From Usnea hakonensis (Eukaryota > Ascomycota > Lecanoromycetes > Lecanorales > Parmeliaceae): a stretch of 64,000 bases of DNA. Positions 1-11,673 of the stretch are shown here, in pieces (the first letter of the stretch is position 1; each line of letters begins with the position of its first letter). The stretch lies in contig BLJB01000211.1 of the NCBI GenBank assembly GCA_013423325.1, forward strand, positions 1-64,000. The letters are read 5' to 3'. A model generated the notes under the pieces. The model worked only from the letters and a program-made list of their open reading frames with translations, made no database searches and was not told the DNA's origin. The translations under genes were made by a program, and so were the position numbers.

Positions 1-54
1 TAAAGACGACGACTCTGTGGGGAACGTCTTATGATTGGTTACTAGTCTGATAGC

Positions 55-885
55 TTATGTGGCATAAGTCTTCTTCACCACCCTCGCGGTCTTGAACTTC
101 TTGGTGGCCCAGGCTGGGTCTCCCTCTAGGAGCTCTTTCGCCCTTGCGCTGGCCGTCTGGAGCTCTATATCCCCGCTTTTCAGTCGCCGCGCTGCCACGA
201 TATCCTCTGACGCGTGTCCTGCCGTCTTAAAGGACGCTACGAGGTTCTCGCTGGTGACCCCCGCTGTGGATATCCTCTCTTCTTCCTCTTCTATTCTAAC
301 CAGGAGTTGCCTCGTCCTCCTAGACTCTTCCGTGGTTTCCTTTTGGGCCTGTGCTGCTGGCCCCCTCCTCGTGTCTTGTATTGGCGACCCCGTGAAGGGG
401 TTGCCCTTGCTCCAGCATCCCCCTGGGGAGCCCTGGAGGGTCGGAGTACTCGCCCCGCTGTCCGCTGGGCTCCGAAGCCTGTGTGCTTCTCTCTGCGCGT
501 AGGCCTCGAGGTTAATCTGCTGCCCCTTGATAAAGGTCTGGGTGCCTCCCAGACTTTTCTTGTATGCCTCCCACACGGTCGCGCTCAACTCCTCAAACGG
601 CGTGTTTTTGATAGCTTCTATCGTGGCGATAGCGTTATTCGCCTGTTCCTTCCTGTTCGTCTGGTCTTTCCCGAGGTTTCTTACATTAGTCGCCTCCCCC
701 GCCGACTGGTTGGGGGCCTGGGTCGCGTGTTCTCGACGCGTTTCTACTACTACCGCCTTTCCTCCTCCTCCGCCCTTATACGCCCCACTCCCTTCTGCTC
801 CTACCCCGAGTCGCTTGCGCGCTTCGTACGCCTCGTTGCCACTGTTAACACTGTTAACCATAGACCGGGATAAACGGCCTTCCAT
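55..885 (-). mobile_element. Tad-type LINE ORF1 fragment (N-terminal part)
   Basis: An open frame of 276 codons. The last third reads like the RNA-binding domain of ORF1 (gag-like) proteins in Tad-clade LINEs: an acidic helix, then a strand motif of the RRLKSGDIELQT type, then a helix and a PxWATKKFKTARVV-type segment. The frame stops exactly where such proteins normally continue into the zinc-knuckle half, so it is truncated, or its remainder lies in another frame beyond the window. Base composition is normal, but RIP-bleached DNA begins just upstream at about 900. The same domain can be recognised in the bleached element at 41.9-43.3 kb. The family call is from motif recall, not a search. 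Confidence 0.6.
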
Positions 886-899
886 TTTCCAACTCTCCT

Positions 900-2632
900 C
901 TCAATCCTCGTAAAAATCCTATAGATAATTTATTATTATCTTATATTCTAAAATAAAAAAAATAAAAAAAAAGAATCTAGTATTATATTTTACTCTAGAG
1001 ATAAGAGATCTAAAATTTAATCTCTTCTTTTAAGTAATATAGTATTATAGTACTTTAAAGAGTCGAATTATAGTTAAATAAGAATAAGAAAGATAGTAAT
1101 ATATTTATTAGGGCGATAACGAGCTTCTATCTCTATATAGTATTATCTAGAAACCTCTTCTATATTATAGAGAGGGCTAAGTAGAATCGTATAATATTAA
1201 AAAGAAAGCGCTAGTACTACGTAATAGAGATCTTAATAAAATAGTCTTAAATCGAATTATAATAATAATAAATACGAATATCTCCCCTTTTCGAAGAAAG
1301 TAATACGACGCCTTAATATACCTAGAATAAGTATTAAGATTAAAATACTATATTATATAGAGAGTACTAGATAGCTTAAATAGAAGATATATTAGTATAG
1401 AACTCGTTATTCTAGACGTATAGAGATAGTCTAATCTCGATATAATCGGCGGGATATAAGATATCTACTTTCTTCTACGAGCCCGTTTAAAGCGTAATAG
1501 TAAGAATAAGAGTATTAGTAAAGATATAAGTCTAGAGGGGCTATTAACGGGGGCGTATAGATCTTATCTAATCTATATGTCTTTAGCGCGATAGAATCTA
1601 GAAGTATATATCTATAGAGTTTAGGCGGGTAATAGTAATAAAGATAAAAATATATCTACGAAGAAGTTATAAAAAGAAGAGAATATGGGAAGAGATATAA
1701 ATAATAACTTCGATCTAGAAAAGAACTATAATTCTACTTATATTCTACGAATAGAAAATAAAGAAGATATAACTAGAATACGGGAGTATAGTATAGGCGA
1801 GATATAGAAAAGTAGAAATAGAGAACTTTACGAAGGATCTTTCTATTAAAGAAATCTAATAAGAAGTAGAAACGAAAATATACTACGAGGGATAGAGATA
1901 ATATCTACTATCGTAGAATATAAATAGATCTCGTATAGATTTTTAGAGATATTATAAGCTTAGGCCTATGAAAAAATTTCATAGATTTCGGGCCGAAAAA
2001 AGGTCTATAACTCTAATCGCTTCTATCGTACGATTTTTTTTATTTCGGCTTATTTTTCCTTCGAGGGTTTTCTAGTAGGAATAGTATTAATATTTTTTAT
2101 CGACTTATTTTTCCTTAGAGGGTTTTCTAGAAGAAATAGAATTAATTAAGATTTTTTTATCGACTTATTTTTCCTTCGAGGGTTTTCTAGTAGGAATAGT
2201 ATTAATTATTTTTTATCGACTTATTTTTCCTTCGAGGGTTTTCTAGTAGAAATAGTATTAATTATTTTTTATTAACTTATTTTTCGTTAGAGAGTTTTCT
2301 AGTAGATATAGTATTAATTATTTTTTATCGACTTATTTTTCCTTCGAGGGTTTTCTAGAAGAAATAGAATTAATTAATTATTTTTTATCGGCTTATTTTT
2401 CCTTCGAGAGTTTTCTAGAAGAAATAGAATTAACTAAGATTTTTTTTATTTCGAATTATTATTATTACTATTAATAATAATTATAAGTATTATATCTAAA
2501 ATATTTAATTATATATTAATTTATTAAATATTATAGATCTTCTTTTAATTCCTAGGGGGAGACCCCCTAGAACCCCCCCCCCCTCCGGGGGCCCTTCGAG
2601 AGGAGATTTTTTAAAAAATAATATAGCTACTT
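900..2632. repeat. RIP-bleached A+T-rich DNA
   Basis: About 1.7 kb in which the dinucleotides CA and TG are almost absent while CG, TA and AT are common. This is the signature left by repeat-induced point mutation. No open frame of useful length survives on either strand. Because the LINE ORF1 at 55-885 runs away from it, part may be that element's 5' region. The rest could be any transposon. A G/C-run segment, including a short inverted repeat around CCTAGGGGGA, lies at about 2550-2600. Confidence 0.8.
2046..2455. repeat. Tandem repeat array, about seven units of 54-62 bp
   Basis: Seven head-to-tail copies, each with a core of CTTATTTTTCCTTCGAGGG followed by TTTTCTAG and an AT-rich spacer. 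Copies begin near 2046, 2101, 2161, 2217, 2273, 2329 and 2389. Units differ by a few substitutions and by spacer length. The array is inside RIP-bleached DNA, so the units may predate or escape the mutation. Confidence 0.85.
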
Positions 2633-2838
2633 ATTGATTGATTGATTGATTGTTTTATACGCCTATGCTAGCTACTTGATGTAAGCTAATGAGGGTGACC
2701 TTAACGCTAAACCAGCAAAGCTGGGCGTTGAAGAAACCTAAGGGCGAACCTCTGGACAAAAACTTCAACTAAACAATACGCTCTTTATCTTGCTGCTGTA
2801 CTCTCAAGGAGTATCTATACACCACCGCGCATCTGCAT
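2633..2838 (-). mobile_element. 5'-truncated LINE 3' end with (CAAT)n tail
   Basis: About 200 bp nearly identical to the 3' end of the large LINE (37,882-38,085), including the terminal GATT/CAAT microsatellite. Similarity stops near 2838, as expected for a 5'-truncated LINE insertion. This copy keeps CA and TG sites that are TA in the 37.9-kb copy, for example CCAGCAAAG against CTAGTAAAG. It has therefore escaped RIP, perhaps because it is too short. Confidence 0.8.
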
Positions 2839-3690
2839 ATTTCTGACATCCCGGTTCTTGCCATACACTTTGGTTGACCTGTAACTTGGCACCAGCGCTT
2901 CAACGCCTGGGCCAAGTTAACCATCTTGTGCGCTCATCCGAGCAAGGCCGTCGATTTCTGATACTCCAATAGAGTAAAACTTGGTGCGATTTGAATTGTT
3001 GACCGGGTGTTGGGCCGTAGACTAGGTTCGTCGTACGTAATAGGCGTATCGATGCTGCGGTTAAGACTGTGTGGCGGAGTCTTAAGAGGGAGGTTTGCGT
3101 GTTAGAGATGACCGCTGGGTTAGTAAGGACTCGCAGTCGTTGTCTCTCTTGGTCGGCGCCGGGCAGAGGTTCACTACGTCTCCGTATTCACGCGTCCGCC
3201 AAGAGTCTTGGCATTTGCCACCTGTCAGGGTGAGGAGGCCTGAGGTAGCCAAATGCCTTACGGTGGCAGCGCACCGTGTCCAATCTGTAGTACTGCTGCC
3301 CGAGGCGGGGCACGTAGAGTGATTCCTTCGGTGAATCGCGGAGGCTCTAAGAGGGGCAGCTTGTCGTGGAAGTCGCGCGCGCGCGTGGTTGGCGTGGCGA
3401 GGAGGAGAGGGAGGGTTGCCCAAGGGCTCGATACTTCTTTGTATCACGCAAGCAGCTCGCCGCTGCTCAGAAACGCTGTTAACAGTACAATGTCGACGGT
3501 CGTTCGCTGTCCCCTTCTCGTTCGTCCAATCCTCCACGTGTCGCGTCCTTCGGGGTGAGACCTCTTGGCTCTGCTGAACCGCGCACGATGGCAACTTTCA
3601 CATCGCGCGGTGGAACGATGGCAACCTTCACATCGCGCACGGTAGCAGCAGGTTCGTAGCCGGCAGCACGTACAGCTGGATCTCGTCGCC
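2839..3690. other. G+C-normal island without a recognisable gene
   Basis: Lies between two bleached tracts. Open frames of up to 170 codons exist on both strands, but none resembles a protein I know, and their composition looks like chance. A near-perfect direct repeat of about 25 bp (core ACGATGGCAACTTTCACATC) sits at 3585-3608 and 3616-3638. Confidence 0.5.
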
Positions 3691-4390
3691 GGCCTATAGC
3701 TACTTATAGTAAGCCGATCTTAATAATTTTTACGTCGTTAGAAAGCGTAAAAGATACTCTTTAATTATAAAATTTAATCTAAAAATTATATATATAGGGA
3801 ATAAAGTTATTAAAGTTATAAGGTTGTTAGGGGGAAAGAGATTTTAATAGTCGCGGCGAATCTTTCTCCGTACTAACTAAGCGGCTAAGAGTCCCGAATA
3901 GGAAATATAATCGAAATTACTATTAGCTAGACTAGTCTTAGCGCTTCTCTCTTTATATATACTAATATCGAGTATAAATTAAATATATATAAATTTATTA
4001 CGAAAAATAGTATATAAGTTTTAAGAATTCTACTTCGACGGAGACTTAGCGCTCTTTTAGCTTAGTAGTTTATAGGGCTTTTACTTCTTTATCGATAAAT
4101 TTAAAATCTATTCTTATAAACTATATATATTTTTAATCGAAAATCTAGTATAGGGTTAGTAAAGATATAATAGAGGTAAGAGCGTAAGATAACCGTAGTA
4201 GAGGAGGGGATCTATTAGTAAATAGTACTTCTTTAATCTCTCGTATCTCTAATAGCGGGTAGTATTTAGATTACGCGAGTTAATAGCGGCGTTATAGGGC
4301 TATCTAAGCTTAGTATTAATAGAGAAATAGAATAAATACTTAAGATAAAGAGAGTAAGGGAGGGAGCCTACGAGGTCCTAAGAAATACAG
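3691..4390. repeat. RIP-bleached A+T-rich DNA
   Basis: A second stretch almost free of CA and TG, with no coding frame. It ends abruptly just before normal-composition sequence at about 4390. Confidence 0.75.
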
Positions 4391-4681
4391 CGACTCATCC
4401 ATTCGTACCTCCGACGGCTGACGAGAAGACCATGAGAGCTGACACTCCTTCTGTGCCGGCATTGGCCAGCAATTCATATCGAGCTTCAAAGGCTACCTTC
4501 CATTGCTGGCAACAGAGTGGCCCAGGAGGCCCAGCCACCCAAGGAGCGTGGCCGAATTTCGGTACAAAAGGCTCACAGGTCCCTCGACAACTTCCCTCTA
4601 CAATACCTGACTCTCATCTTTCCTCGTTCTCCACTCATATCGAATACGGCCAGGTTATTCTGAAATCTGAATACGGACGCA

Positions 4682-5336
4682 ATGCCGGTCACTCGCTTCC
4701 AAACCCACTCCTCAAGAGGCCGCGGTCGAGGTGGCCGCCGTCCCGGCCGTGCTCCCTTACCACCTGCGCTGCCCATTCCAGGGTATGCAGGGCTTCATTA
4801 TGATACTCAAAATTTGTCCCCCGTTTCTGCTGAACGTGCTGCTGAGGGCATTGAGGCGGGTTTCATACTTCATAGCCTCAAAAGTATGACGGATGGTCGA
4901 GATAGATATATCGCGTTGCAGCTGCATATTCCGGTCGCGATACGAGTTTACGACCCCGCTATCCAACGACTACAGCAGATAAGAGTTACGTGCAATTGTG
5001 TAGATTATCAGAGCACACAATCTGCATGCGCCCACCTTTATGTGAGTCACTACCTCATTTACACGATATTTGCTCTAACTTACATAGTGGCTTTTTACAC
5101 GCTTGAATGCTGTGTTGAGGGAAGACCGGCAAGGAAATCAGCAGCAATCGAGCAATCACGAATCAGCGCTGGTAGAAGTAATTTCCGGGTTAAGTGCTCT
5201 ATATCCTCTAATCGAGCAACGACGCGAAACCTTGCCCAGAGATCTTAATGATGAGCTCGAATCAGATTCCGACAAATCAATTATCGGTGTTCATGAACCT
5301 GCACACGCGTACGAAGCCAGCCTGTGCTCCGCTTAA
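4682..5336 (+). CDS. SWIM-type zinc-finger protein, small
   Basis: Two exons (4682-5041 and 5088-5336) separated by a 46-bp GTGAGT...TAG intron give about 202 residues. The N-terminus is basic and RGR-rich. A SWIM-like metal site follows, C104-x-C106 ... C116-x-H118, in the context RVTCNCVDYQS...ACAHL. The intron falls right after this motif, and the second exon continues WLFTRLNAV, as in fungal SWIM proteins. SWIM domains bind DNA or protein partners; the role here is unknown. The start was chosen because ATG precedes the RG-rich tail in frame and no upstream in-frame coding is evident. It is an isolated gene next to bleached DNA. Confidence 0.6.
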
Positions 5337-7157
5337 ACGGCAAGTTGTGATACTGGATTTTAGGGATCAGATGCGACTACACTAGCAAGGCTTCCTTTCA
5401 CGTGGTCGTCGTGATACCTCCGAAATAGGGCATTTGAAGTCCAAGCAGCGGGGCTGCGAGGCTTTGATTCTGTCAGCTTCATTTAGTGTCTCATGTACGT
5501 TCTAGCGAAGATGTTCACGGCTCTGCAAAATGTCATTATATGGGCTGGCCTCTGGTAAGAACTCGATCGAAGTAGTATAGATAATCATTGCTGGAAACTC
5601 TAAGTATATCTACTTTGGCTTGACTACCTCCCTAGTGCTCCCCTCTCTCTCTTCCTCCCAGTTGCCAAGAATGGTAAGAAATTTTGAGCCGAACTTTCAT
5701 TATACTCGCACGGCTCCAAAAACGGCACTCTGTTCCAATTCTGGCTGTATCCTTTCCTGTCGCTGATTTTGAGTCCTTGTTCATGATGTTTAGCTTTCGA
5801 TTCCTTTCTGGCTCCCGATGGAAATCTCGATAATCTTCCTCACCCTGTCTCAAACAATATTGCAACCCTAAACCGTCCTGGCTTGTTGAGGCAGCGACTT
5901 CATCGTATGCCGTACGCAGCAGCAGCAAAAGCAAAAACCCAGCAATCCACCAGAAGGAAACCGAACTTAATGAGGAATGCAGATCAGCTGGCGCGATTCG
6001 GTCACGCAGATGTTGCGCTGATGAGAATTCAGAAGGCACATAGAGATCACAGAGCTAGTATCATCGACAGCGAGAGAATGGGAGAGGAGTACACCGCTAA
6101 ACGAACATTGCTTCGGGGCAAGAGCCGGTCACAACCGAGCCTTGATAATTTTGTGTTATGGCAAATATGTATCACACTACTTGCATATAGTTGGGGAGCA
6201 GATCGGATACTAGCACTGAGACAATCAAGTACACTGCTTAAAAGCTTCCTCCTGGCTGGCGGTGTATGCATCTATTGAGTGAGCGAATACCGTGCATTGA
6301 ATCCTGGCTTTTCAGCACTCAAACCGGCTCATCTCGCAGCTTCCGTAAGACCATAACCAAGACCACCGGTCAATCGGCTTGTAACCCTATACGTCGTTAT
6401 TGCCTCTGCACCCTTGCCTTTCCTCCGACCAAGCAGCCCTTCGACGTAACGTCGTGTGGCTAATCTTCCCTTTTTTAAAACCCCTCCCATTCGTCAATCT
6501 ACCTCTCTGACGATTCTATTGCCAGAAGCCATGAGACTGCTGAAGTAAGATAGCTGCAAGGCAAAAATATTTCGATAGTCGCCATTGCACGACGATTTCC
6601 AAGTCTTTTTTGATGCATTCTACGGGTGTGGTTTGGCTTTTGATCTTGTCAATCATGGAATTGACAGCGTCCCTCACAAGATCTTTTGATCGTCTGTGAG
6701 AGGCGATTGCCCCTTGGCATCCCTATGAGCCTCCATAGAGCACCTGTTTGTTACTCTGATGTTTATGGGCAGTCACCCCCATACCGGATCTCTTGCCTCA
6801 GATCTTGCGGCTTCTTTTGCCTCACACTTAGCAAATTTTGCCTCCTTTCCCGGACTCAGAGCTTCAGGCGGCGTTACTTGCCGATGCCTCTTCCGGCAGT
6901 TGGATGGGAGGCCAGATTGGACACCTCGTTGCGCTCGTTTAATATCGTGTCTGGTCTCGGCGTCATGCAGAAAAGAACAGAGTTGCACGCATGTGATCCG
7001 AACGACAGTCGTACTCTGCGTTTGTTGAGGTATATTGGCGAAGCAAGATTTTGGAGCAAGATTTTGGCGCAAAATCACAGAGCTGGAGGGACAGTGCTTG
7101 CCCCGGAACGGTAGTTCCGTCGTCAGTACGAAATACCTGCCAAGAGCGAAAAGGCCA
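5337..7157. other. Intergenic, no supported gene
   Basis: Several open frames of 60-142 codons lie on both strands. One minus-strand frame (5632-6039) contains a hydrophobic run that could be a membrane segment. None has a family signature or exon structure I could confirm. Confidence 0.4.
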
Positions 7158-8155
7158 TCAGCATTGAACTAATGCAGATACTGATTGATAATGAGCAAGC
7201 AGGGAAGCCATTACATCCGCTTCTCGAACACTGAACGTCTCCAGAAGAACGCCTTCTTCCTTCTCCGGATCCGGCACTAACCGAGGTCGCCAGATGGAAA
7301 GCGACGCCTTCTTCGACTCAACGCCATATTCAATATCGAGCCCAAGGATCATGGCGATGTTTCCGTCGGAACCGGATATATATTCATCAGCCAGCCTCGT
7401 CAACTCTTTCTGGCGCTGTGAGTATGACGTCTCGATCACGATGGAGGGATATTGAGAATCGGCGTGTGCAAAGGAGGCGTCTGGTGTGTGCTTGGGATGT
7501 TGATCGTCGATGGCTTCATATCCATAGAGATAGACGTCCGAGGTCGACTCTGATCTGACCAGATCAAGAACAGCTGCAATATCCGCGTCCCCACGAGCAA
7601 CGCTCTTCAGCTGGGATGCAATCTCCTGAACAACAAGCTCTGTGAATATATCGTGCGTGGATGTTGGCATCCTGACGGTGAAGCGGGAAGTATGTGGAGA
7701 CCAGTCGAATCTGGTGCTCACAATGATTCGCATCAGTACCATACTTCTGCATCGCTAAGGAGGATTTGTTCACTTACCGGAGTTTGCCCAACACGTAGTC
7801 ATAAAGCGATTTGTGTCTTTCCAGCATTGACCATACCGTCTGGACCTCTTCCGGTGTGATATTGAACACTGTCCACGGTTCCACCTCTTGTCCTCTGTGG
7901 CATGAGATCAGAAAGTCAAGGAGGCTGCTAGCCGTCTTTAATGGTGGGATTGTCTGAGCCGATGGACTTGGTAGGAGAATCTGGTTTGAGACACAGACCG
8001 CTCGAACTCCGTCCCCCCAGTATTCGGAAGGCGTAGTGGGTCTCCTGTGTTCAAGCATAGTGGGAAAGGGTCGAGCTATCTGATTTGCTTCGCAGTACAA
8101 TGTAATGCAGGTAGCCGTTGATGCAAGGAGTTGGAGAAGCGTATCCGGGTGATTG
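7158..8155 (-). CDS. PD-(D/E)XK-like fungal family protein, 5' end unresolved
   Basis: Two coding blocks joined by a probable 67-bp intron (7711-7777, GTAAGT...CAG). The first block runs from a likely acceptor near 8155; the second ends at a stop at 7158. The second block contains TPDASFAH followed by a beta-strand with VIETSYSQ and a helix KELTRLADEYI. This D...E-x-S arrangement resembles nuclease-like PD-(D/E)XK folds in fungal multicopy families, but the usual ExK lysine is not visible. I could not find the initiating exon. A frame-disrupted stretch upstream, at 8160-8345, suggests the 5' end is damaged. Related pieces occur at 11,035, 44,712 and 46,118. Confidence 0.45.
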
Positions 8156-8980
8156 CCTAAGTGTCACTACGGAGCCAGCCCAGAAACGAGCTAAGCTCTG
8201 ATTCACCCAATTCTCTGCATTTTCCAAGTCAACGAGCGCCAAAGGCTGTCTGAATATATTCCGAGGGAAGCTGCGACTGCAGGATGATACCGTTACCTCA
8301 GTATATTCATTAATCTCCCTTGCAGACGGAAGCTGATCCAGTCATATCGGATGACTGGTTAGTGGAGGACGCCTAGGTGTCTGAGCTGGCGAGTTCCGCA
8401 TTGTTGTGATCGGTTCAAAAGTGAGAGCAGTCTCAACAACTTGCCAGAGCTTTGACGTAGGAAATCTCAGAAAGACTGGTAATGACGATCTTACTCCCTT
8501 ACTGCCAGCTTATTTTAGCCTAGACTTCTTGTAGAGCAACACTCAGTTAGTCCCGGCAGCTCCCGCGTAGGAACGCCCCTCGCGAAGACCGCATTAGTCG
8601 AACATGCCTAGGACCCACATAAAGCTTTGGTGACATGAGTTCTAGGAGAAAAGATTTTTTGTTCGACATTTTGTGGTCAAGTTGCACCGGAAAGGGTGGT
8701 AAACGAGGACACGCGCGTCTTCTTCATAACATCTTATGCAAGAAGTTGACACCGGCGACGTTGCAGTCACCACAGCGCGCAAACCAGGGATCCCCTCCTT
8801 CGAACGTACTACCCTACAGAACTACCACGCCGTCAAGCTCGACATCACAGATCCCAGTGATAGCCAATCAGCCTTCGCAACCGCACTTGATAGGCTCGGC
8901 CGCGTCGATATGGTGGTCAGGGATGTAGGGGATAGTGGGCAAAAATGGAAGTCAATTTCTTCGGCTCGATCAACGTTATG
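7771..8980. repeat. Duplicated module, copy 1 (nuclease-like 5' part plus SDR)
   Basis: About 1.2 kb that can be aligned by eye, colinear and in the same orientation, with 44,712-45,905. It spans the 5' half of the nuclease-like gene (minus strand), the shared spacer and the SDR remnant (plus strand). Outside these limits the two loci are unrelated. Confidence 0.85.
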
Positions 8981-8990
8981 AGGAGTACTC
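8650..8990 (+). pseudogene. Short-chain dehydrogenase/reductase remnant
   Basis: The reading frame gives FFIT, then GDVAVTTARKPG, then AVKLDITDPSDSQSAF and LDRLGRVDMVV, the first half of a classical SDR Rossmann fold. The glycine-rich cofactor loop between FFIT and the next strand is missing, and the NAG region is altered and frameshifted. No catalytic Y-x-x-x-K follows. It cannot encode an active enzyme. Sister copies are at 45,560-45,930 (+) and 18,470-18,765 (-). Confidence 0.75.
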
Positions 8991-9630
8991 TGGTTTGTTT
9001 CGCAACAACCATCTATCTATGCTTCCTGATCATGTGTTCTCATATGGCATCATTCCAAATCTGATCGCGACTGTTACCCAACGAAACCTATATCTCATTG
9101 ATGCAAAGTTATTGGATCATGTATGTGGTGTGTCCGTTCCTTCTGATCACTTGACCTTGAGAGTCCGTATTGCTTCATCCGCTGCTGCGGTCTCAACATC
9201 TATCCCGGTTGACGTAGTACTCCTTTCTAGTTGCCTCTTCCTTTGATACACCTTTACTATGTCATTTTCTGAAGGTCATTCGGTGGGCTTGGCATTTGGA
9301 ACATTCTAGAGTGACCTTGAAACTGTTGCTATTTATATATTTGATGGAGAGTGGAGGGCTGAAGGGTAACAAACTTGTAAGCGGACGACAAAGAGAGTGA
9401 AGATTAGAGAGTAGTAGTGGGTCGTAGGAGAGTAGGAGTCTAGTATGTAGACAGTGGATGGTGGAGTTGTAGCTTGGGGTAAAATTGTAGTTGGAATCTA
9501 GAAGTAGAATAGGTTGTATGAAGCTGGCATAAAATGACTGTCGTACGCATCGCAAAGATCGATCCGGAAGTGTTCCATAAGTCCAGTTTTTAACAACGTC
9601 CGTAGCACCCGCAAAAAATGCATTCATTCT
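8991..9630. other. Intergenic, no supported gene
   Basis: Weak frames on both strands (8935-9246 plus, 9262-9627 minus) without recognisable motifs. Confidence 0.4.
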
Positions 9631-9639
9631 ACTTCTTCA

Positions 9640-9880
9640 TCGCACCACAGAATGTGCAAAATGGAGCGCCGTTCTCCTCGATGAAGCCGACGTATTTCTT
9701 GAGCAACGCTCCCTCCATAACGTCCACCGCTATATCCTCATCTCTGTGTTTTCATGAGAACTAGAGTATTACCAAGGGATTATGTTCCTCACGACCGACT
9801 GGGTCAACTAGATTGACGACGCCATCGCGTAGATTCTGGTGTCGATGCTTGCGTCGAAGGTGAGAGACATTGGTACTCGG
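9640..9880 (+). pseudogene. AAA+ ATPase fragment with three in-frame stops
   Basis: One frame reads TECAKWSAVLLDEADVFLE, the Walker B segment of a fungal AAA ATPase family. It continues with a YYQGIMFLTTDWV-like sensor-1 strand and an IDDAIA-like segment. Three stop codons interrupt it (TGA, TAG, TAG), each explained by a C-to-T change of CGA or CAG. Neither Walker A nor the downstream lid is present. The remaining minus-strand frame over 9808-10242 is probably a shadow. Confidence 0.65.
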
Positions 9881-10293
9881 AAGATCCGGCATCCGTCGAC
9901 CTCGCAGAAAAGGCTTTGCTTTAGTAAAGGACTGCACAAAAACATATCAGCCAAGGTCTTCTTGTGAGCTTTCGTTCTGATTTGGGGGCTGACATAGTCA
10001 GATTCCCTAAGAGTATGGTATCCAGTGACGGCTTCACTCTGGCCCTTCCATGTAGACAGTCTTACACCTCCTTGATCAAGCGTCAGGCCAGCCGTCTGCC
10101 AAGTACATCGGATTATCTGTTGACGGTCATGAAGAATTTCTGGGGTGGCGATATAAAGCTCCGTTCGAGTGGCCGGTGCGGTAATGTTGGGCTTAATGTG
10201 GATCCAACAAGATGACTTCTGATTCAGATAAACGCCAAACACAAGTAGACTTTAGCCGTGTCAAGAGGAATTTACAATCGCTAACACCAATTC

Positions 10294-10767
10294 ATGGACC
10301 GAGGGACTCTACACCAAAGCACAGAACGCCTTCCAAGACGGCCCGCAGTCCCAGAACAACCTCCTCAGGAATCAAAGAGAAAGAGAACAGGGTCTCCAGG
10401 GGGCGCTCTAGTTGAGACGAGAGCTCGTTCTGAGGAACTCATCCTTCCCAAGGCCGCTGATGCCGGGGTCCGACTGCATGAGTATGTGCGGATCAAAAAC
10501 GAATCGCCGTGGCAAAGCCTTCAGAAAGTCTACGAGCTCAAGCTTGATGGTTTCATCACTGTGGCTATTCGAAAGCCTCCTTCTTGTGAAATTGTCACCG
10601 TCAAGAACTTCGTCGGCTCCGACAGAGAACAGAAGGTGAAGAGATTGCAGCAAACTCAACATGAGAACTTCGTGCGTTTCCTCGAAGCTTTCCATTCCGA
10701 AGGATCTTTGTACCAGCCAGCAGAGCCATTTTTCCAATCTACTGTCGCCCTTCCAGACTTGAAGTAG
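10294..10767 (+). pseudogene. Protein kinase-like N-lobe fragment
   Basis: From about 10,480 the frame resembles the N-lobe of a fungal kinase-like family. It has an EYVRIKNESPWQSLQ lead-in, a VAIRKPP strand, an IVTVKNF strand with the candidate ATP-binding lysine, then a helix and a HENFVRFLEAFHSEGSLY segment before the hinge. Similarity ends near 10,715. The catalytic loop and C-lobe are absent. DNA past 10,770 reads, on the minus strand, a GRDGYSFGLLCFCL-like segment that might be a kinase C-lobe in inverted orientation; that part is weak. Confidence 0.5.
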
Positions 10768-11034
10768 GTTGTTTTCGGGCTCGTCTCGCTCGAAGCTGAC
10801 AAGCTGTCCGCTTTTAAGAATCGTATCGGGAGGTAGTGGTAGATCGCCAGAGAATCCTGCTTTGGAGAGGAGGCAGAAACATAGCAAACCAAATGAGTAA
10901 CCATCGCGTCCCTGCGCTGAATCATCAACACGTTTATTAGGCACCACGGTCTTTTCTCAAAGACTTGTTCGTCAAAGAACTCTGGCTACGTATGCGGAAA
11001 TTCTTGATAGGCTTCAGACCTTGATAGGAGCATA

Positions 11035-11187
11035 AAGAGTTGGCGAGGCTGGCTGATGAATACATATCCGGTTCCAACGGCAATATCGCCGTGATCCTTG
11101 GGCTCGATATTGAATACGGTGTTGGGTCCAGGACGGCGTCGCTCTCCATTTGGCGACCTCGATTACTGCCGGATCCGGAAGAGTTGG
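11035..11187 (+). pseudogene. Inverted fragment of the PD-(D/E)XK-like gene
   Basis: About 150 bp encoding RLADEYISGSNGNIAVILGLDIEYG and SLSIWRPR, nearly the same as the second exon of the gene at 7158-8155 but on the opposite strand. It joins piggyBac-like sequence directly at its 3' end. Confidence 0.8.
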
Positions 11188-11673
11188 AAACCACTGTGGC
11201 ATTTTCTATTAGATACCACTATCACTAACAGCTATAAGATAGCTTATTACAAGCCTAACCAGGTAAAGAAAGCCTTCTGGGAATCCCATGGCCATAGGGA
11301 GTTTCGTATACAACTTGCCAGCCAATTATTCGAGCATTCGGAGCGTCTCTCCGGAAAACCCTTCACAATAAAGCACTCTCTATCAACACGAGTACATCCG
11401 GCGGCCGTAATAGACCATGGTAGGATACAACGTATGGGTGAGAAGCCTCAGGCATGCGTGCCTTGCTTATGTGCAGGGAGAAAAGTGCCCTCAAGGCCTA
11501 GAAAGCCACTTTTGGAGCTGTCAAAAAATTCGGTCAGACCACGTAATTTGGCTAAGGGGAAGCGACGAGAGCGAGTCTCAAGGAGTCTATTTGGGTGTAA
11601 GCTATGCGGGATCTATATATGTAATCATATAGGGTGTTGGAAAGAGCATATCATGGCCATTCCATGTACATAG
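11188..11673 (+). mobile_element. piggyBac-type transposase, C-terminal fragment
   Basis: The frame reads FLLDTTITNSYKIAYY, then HREFRIQLASQLFEHS. It ends with a cysteine cluster (CVPCLC ... FGCKLCGIYICNHIGCW) typical of the C-terminal zinc-binding tail of DDE_Tnp_1_7 (piggyBac) transposases. The catalytic aspartates are missing. No matching terminal inverted repeat was found nearby. The DNA from 11,674 to 12,058 holds no gene I can support. Confidence 0.65.

Noticed and set aside
3082..3594. 170-codon minus-strand frame
   Set aside because: Arg/Ser/Thr-rich, no motif, overlapped by three plus-strand frames; looks like chance openness in G+C-rich DNA.
5632..6039. Possible small membrane protein on the minus strand
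   Set aside because: One hydrophobic run only, no start context or homologous feature, and an equal-length frame opposes it.
10408..10947. 179-codon minus-strand frame with a GRDGYSFGLLCFCL-like segment
   Set aside because: Most of it is the reverse of the kinase N-lobe fragment. The distal 60 codons may be an inverted kinase C-lobe, but one weak motif is not enough.
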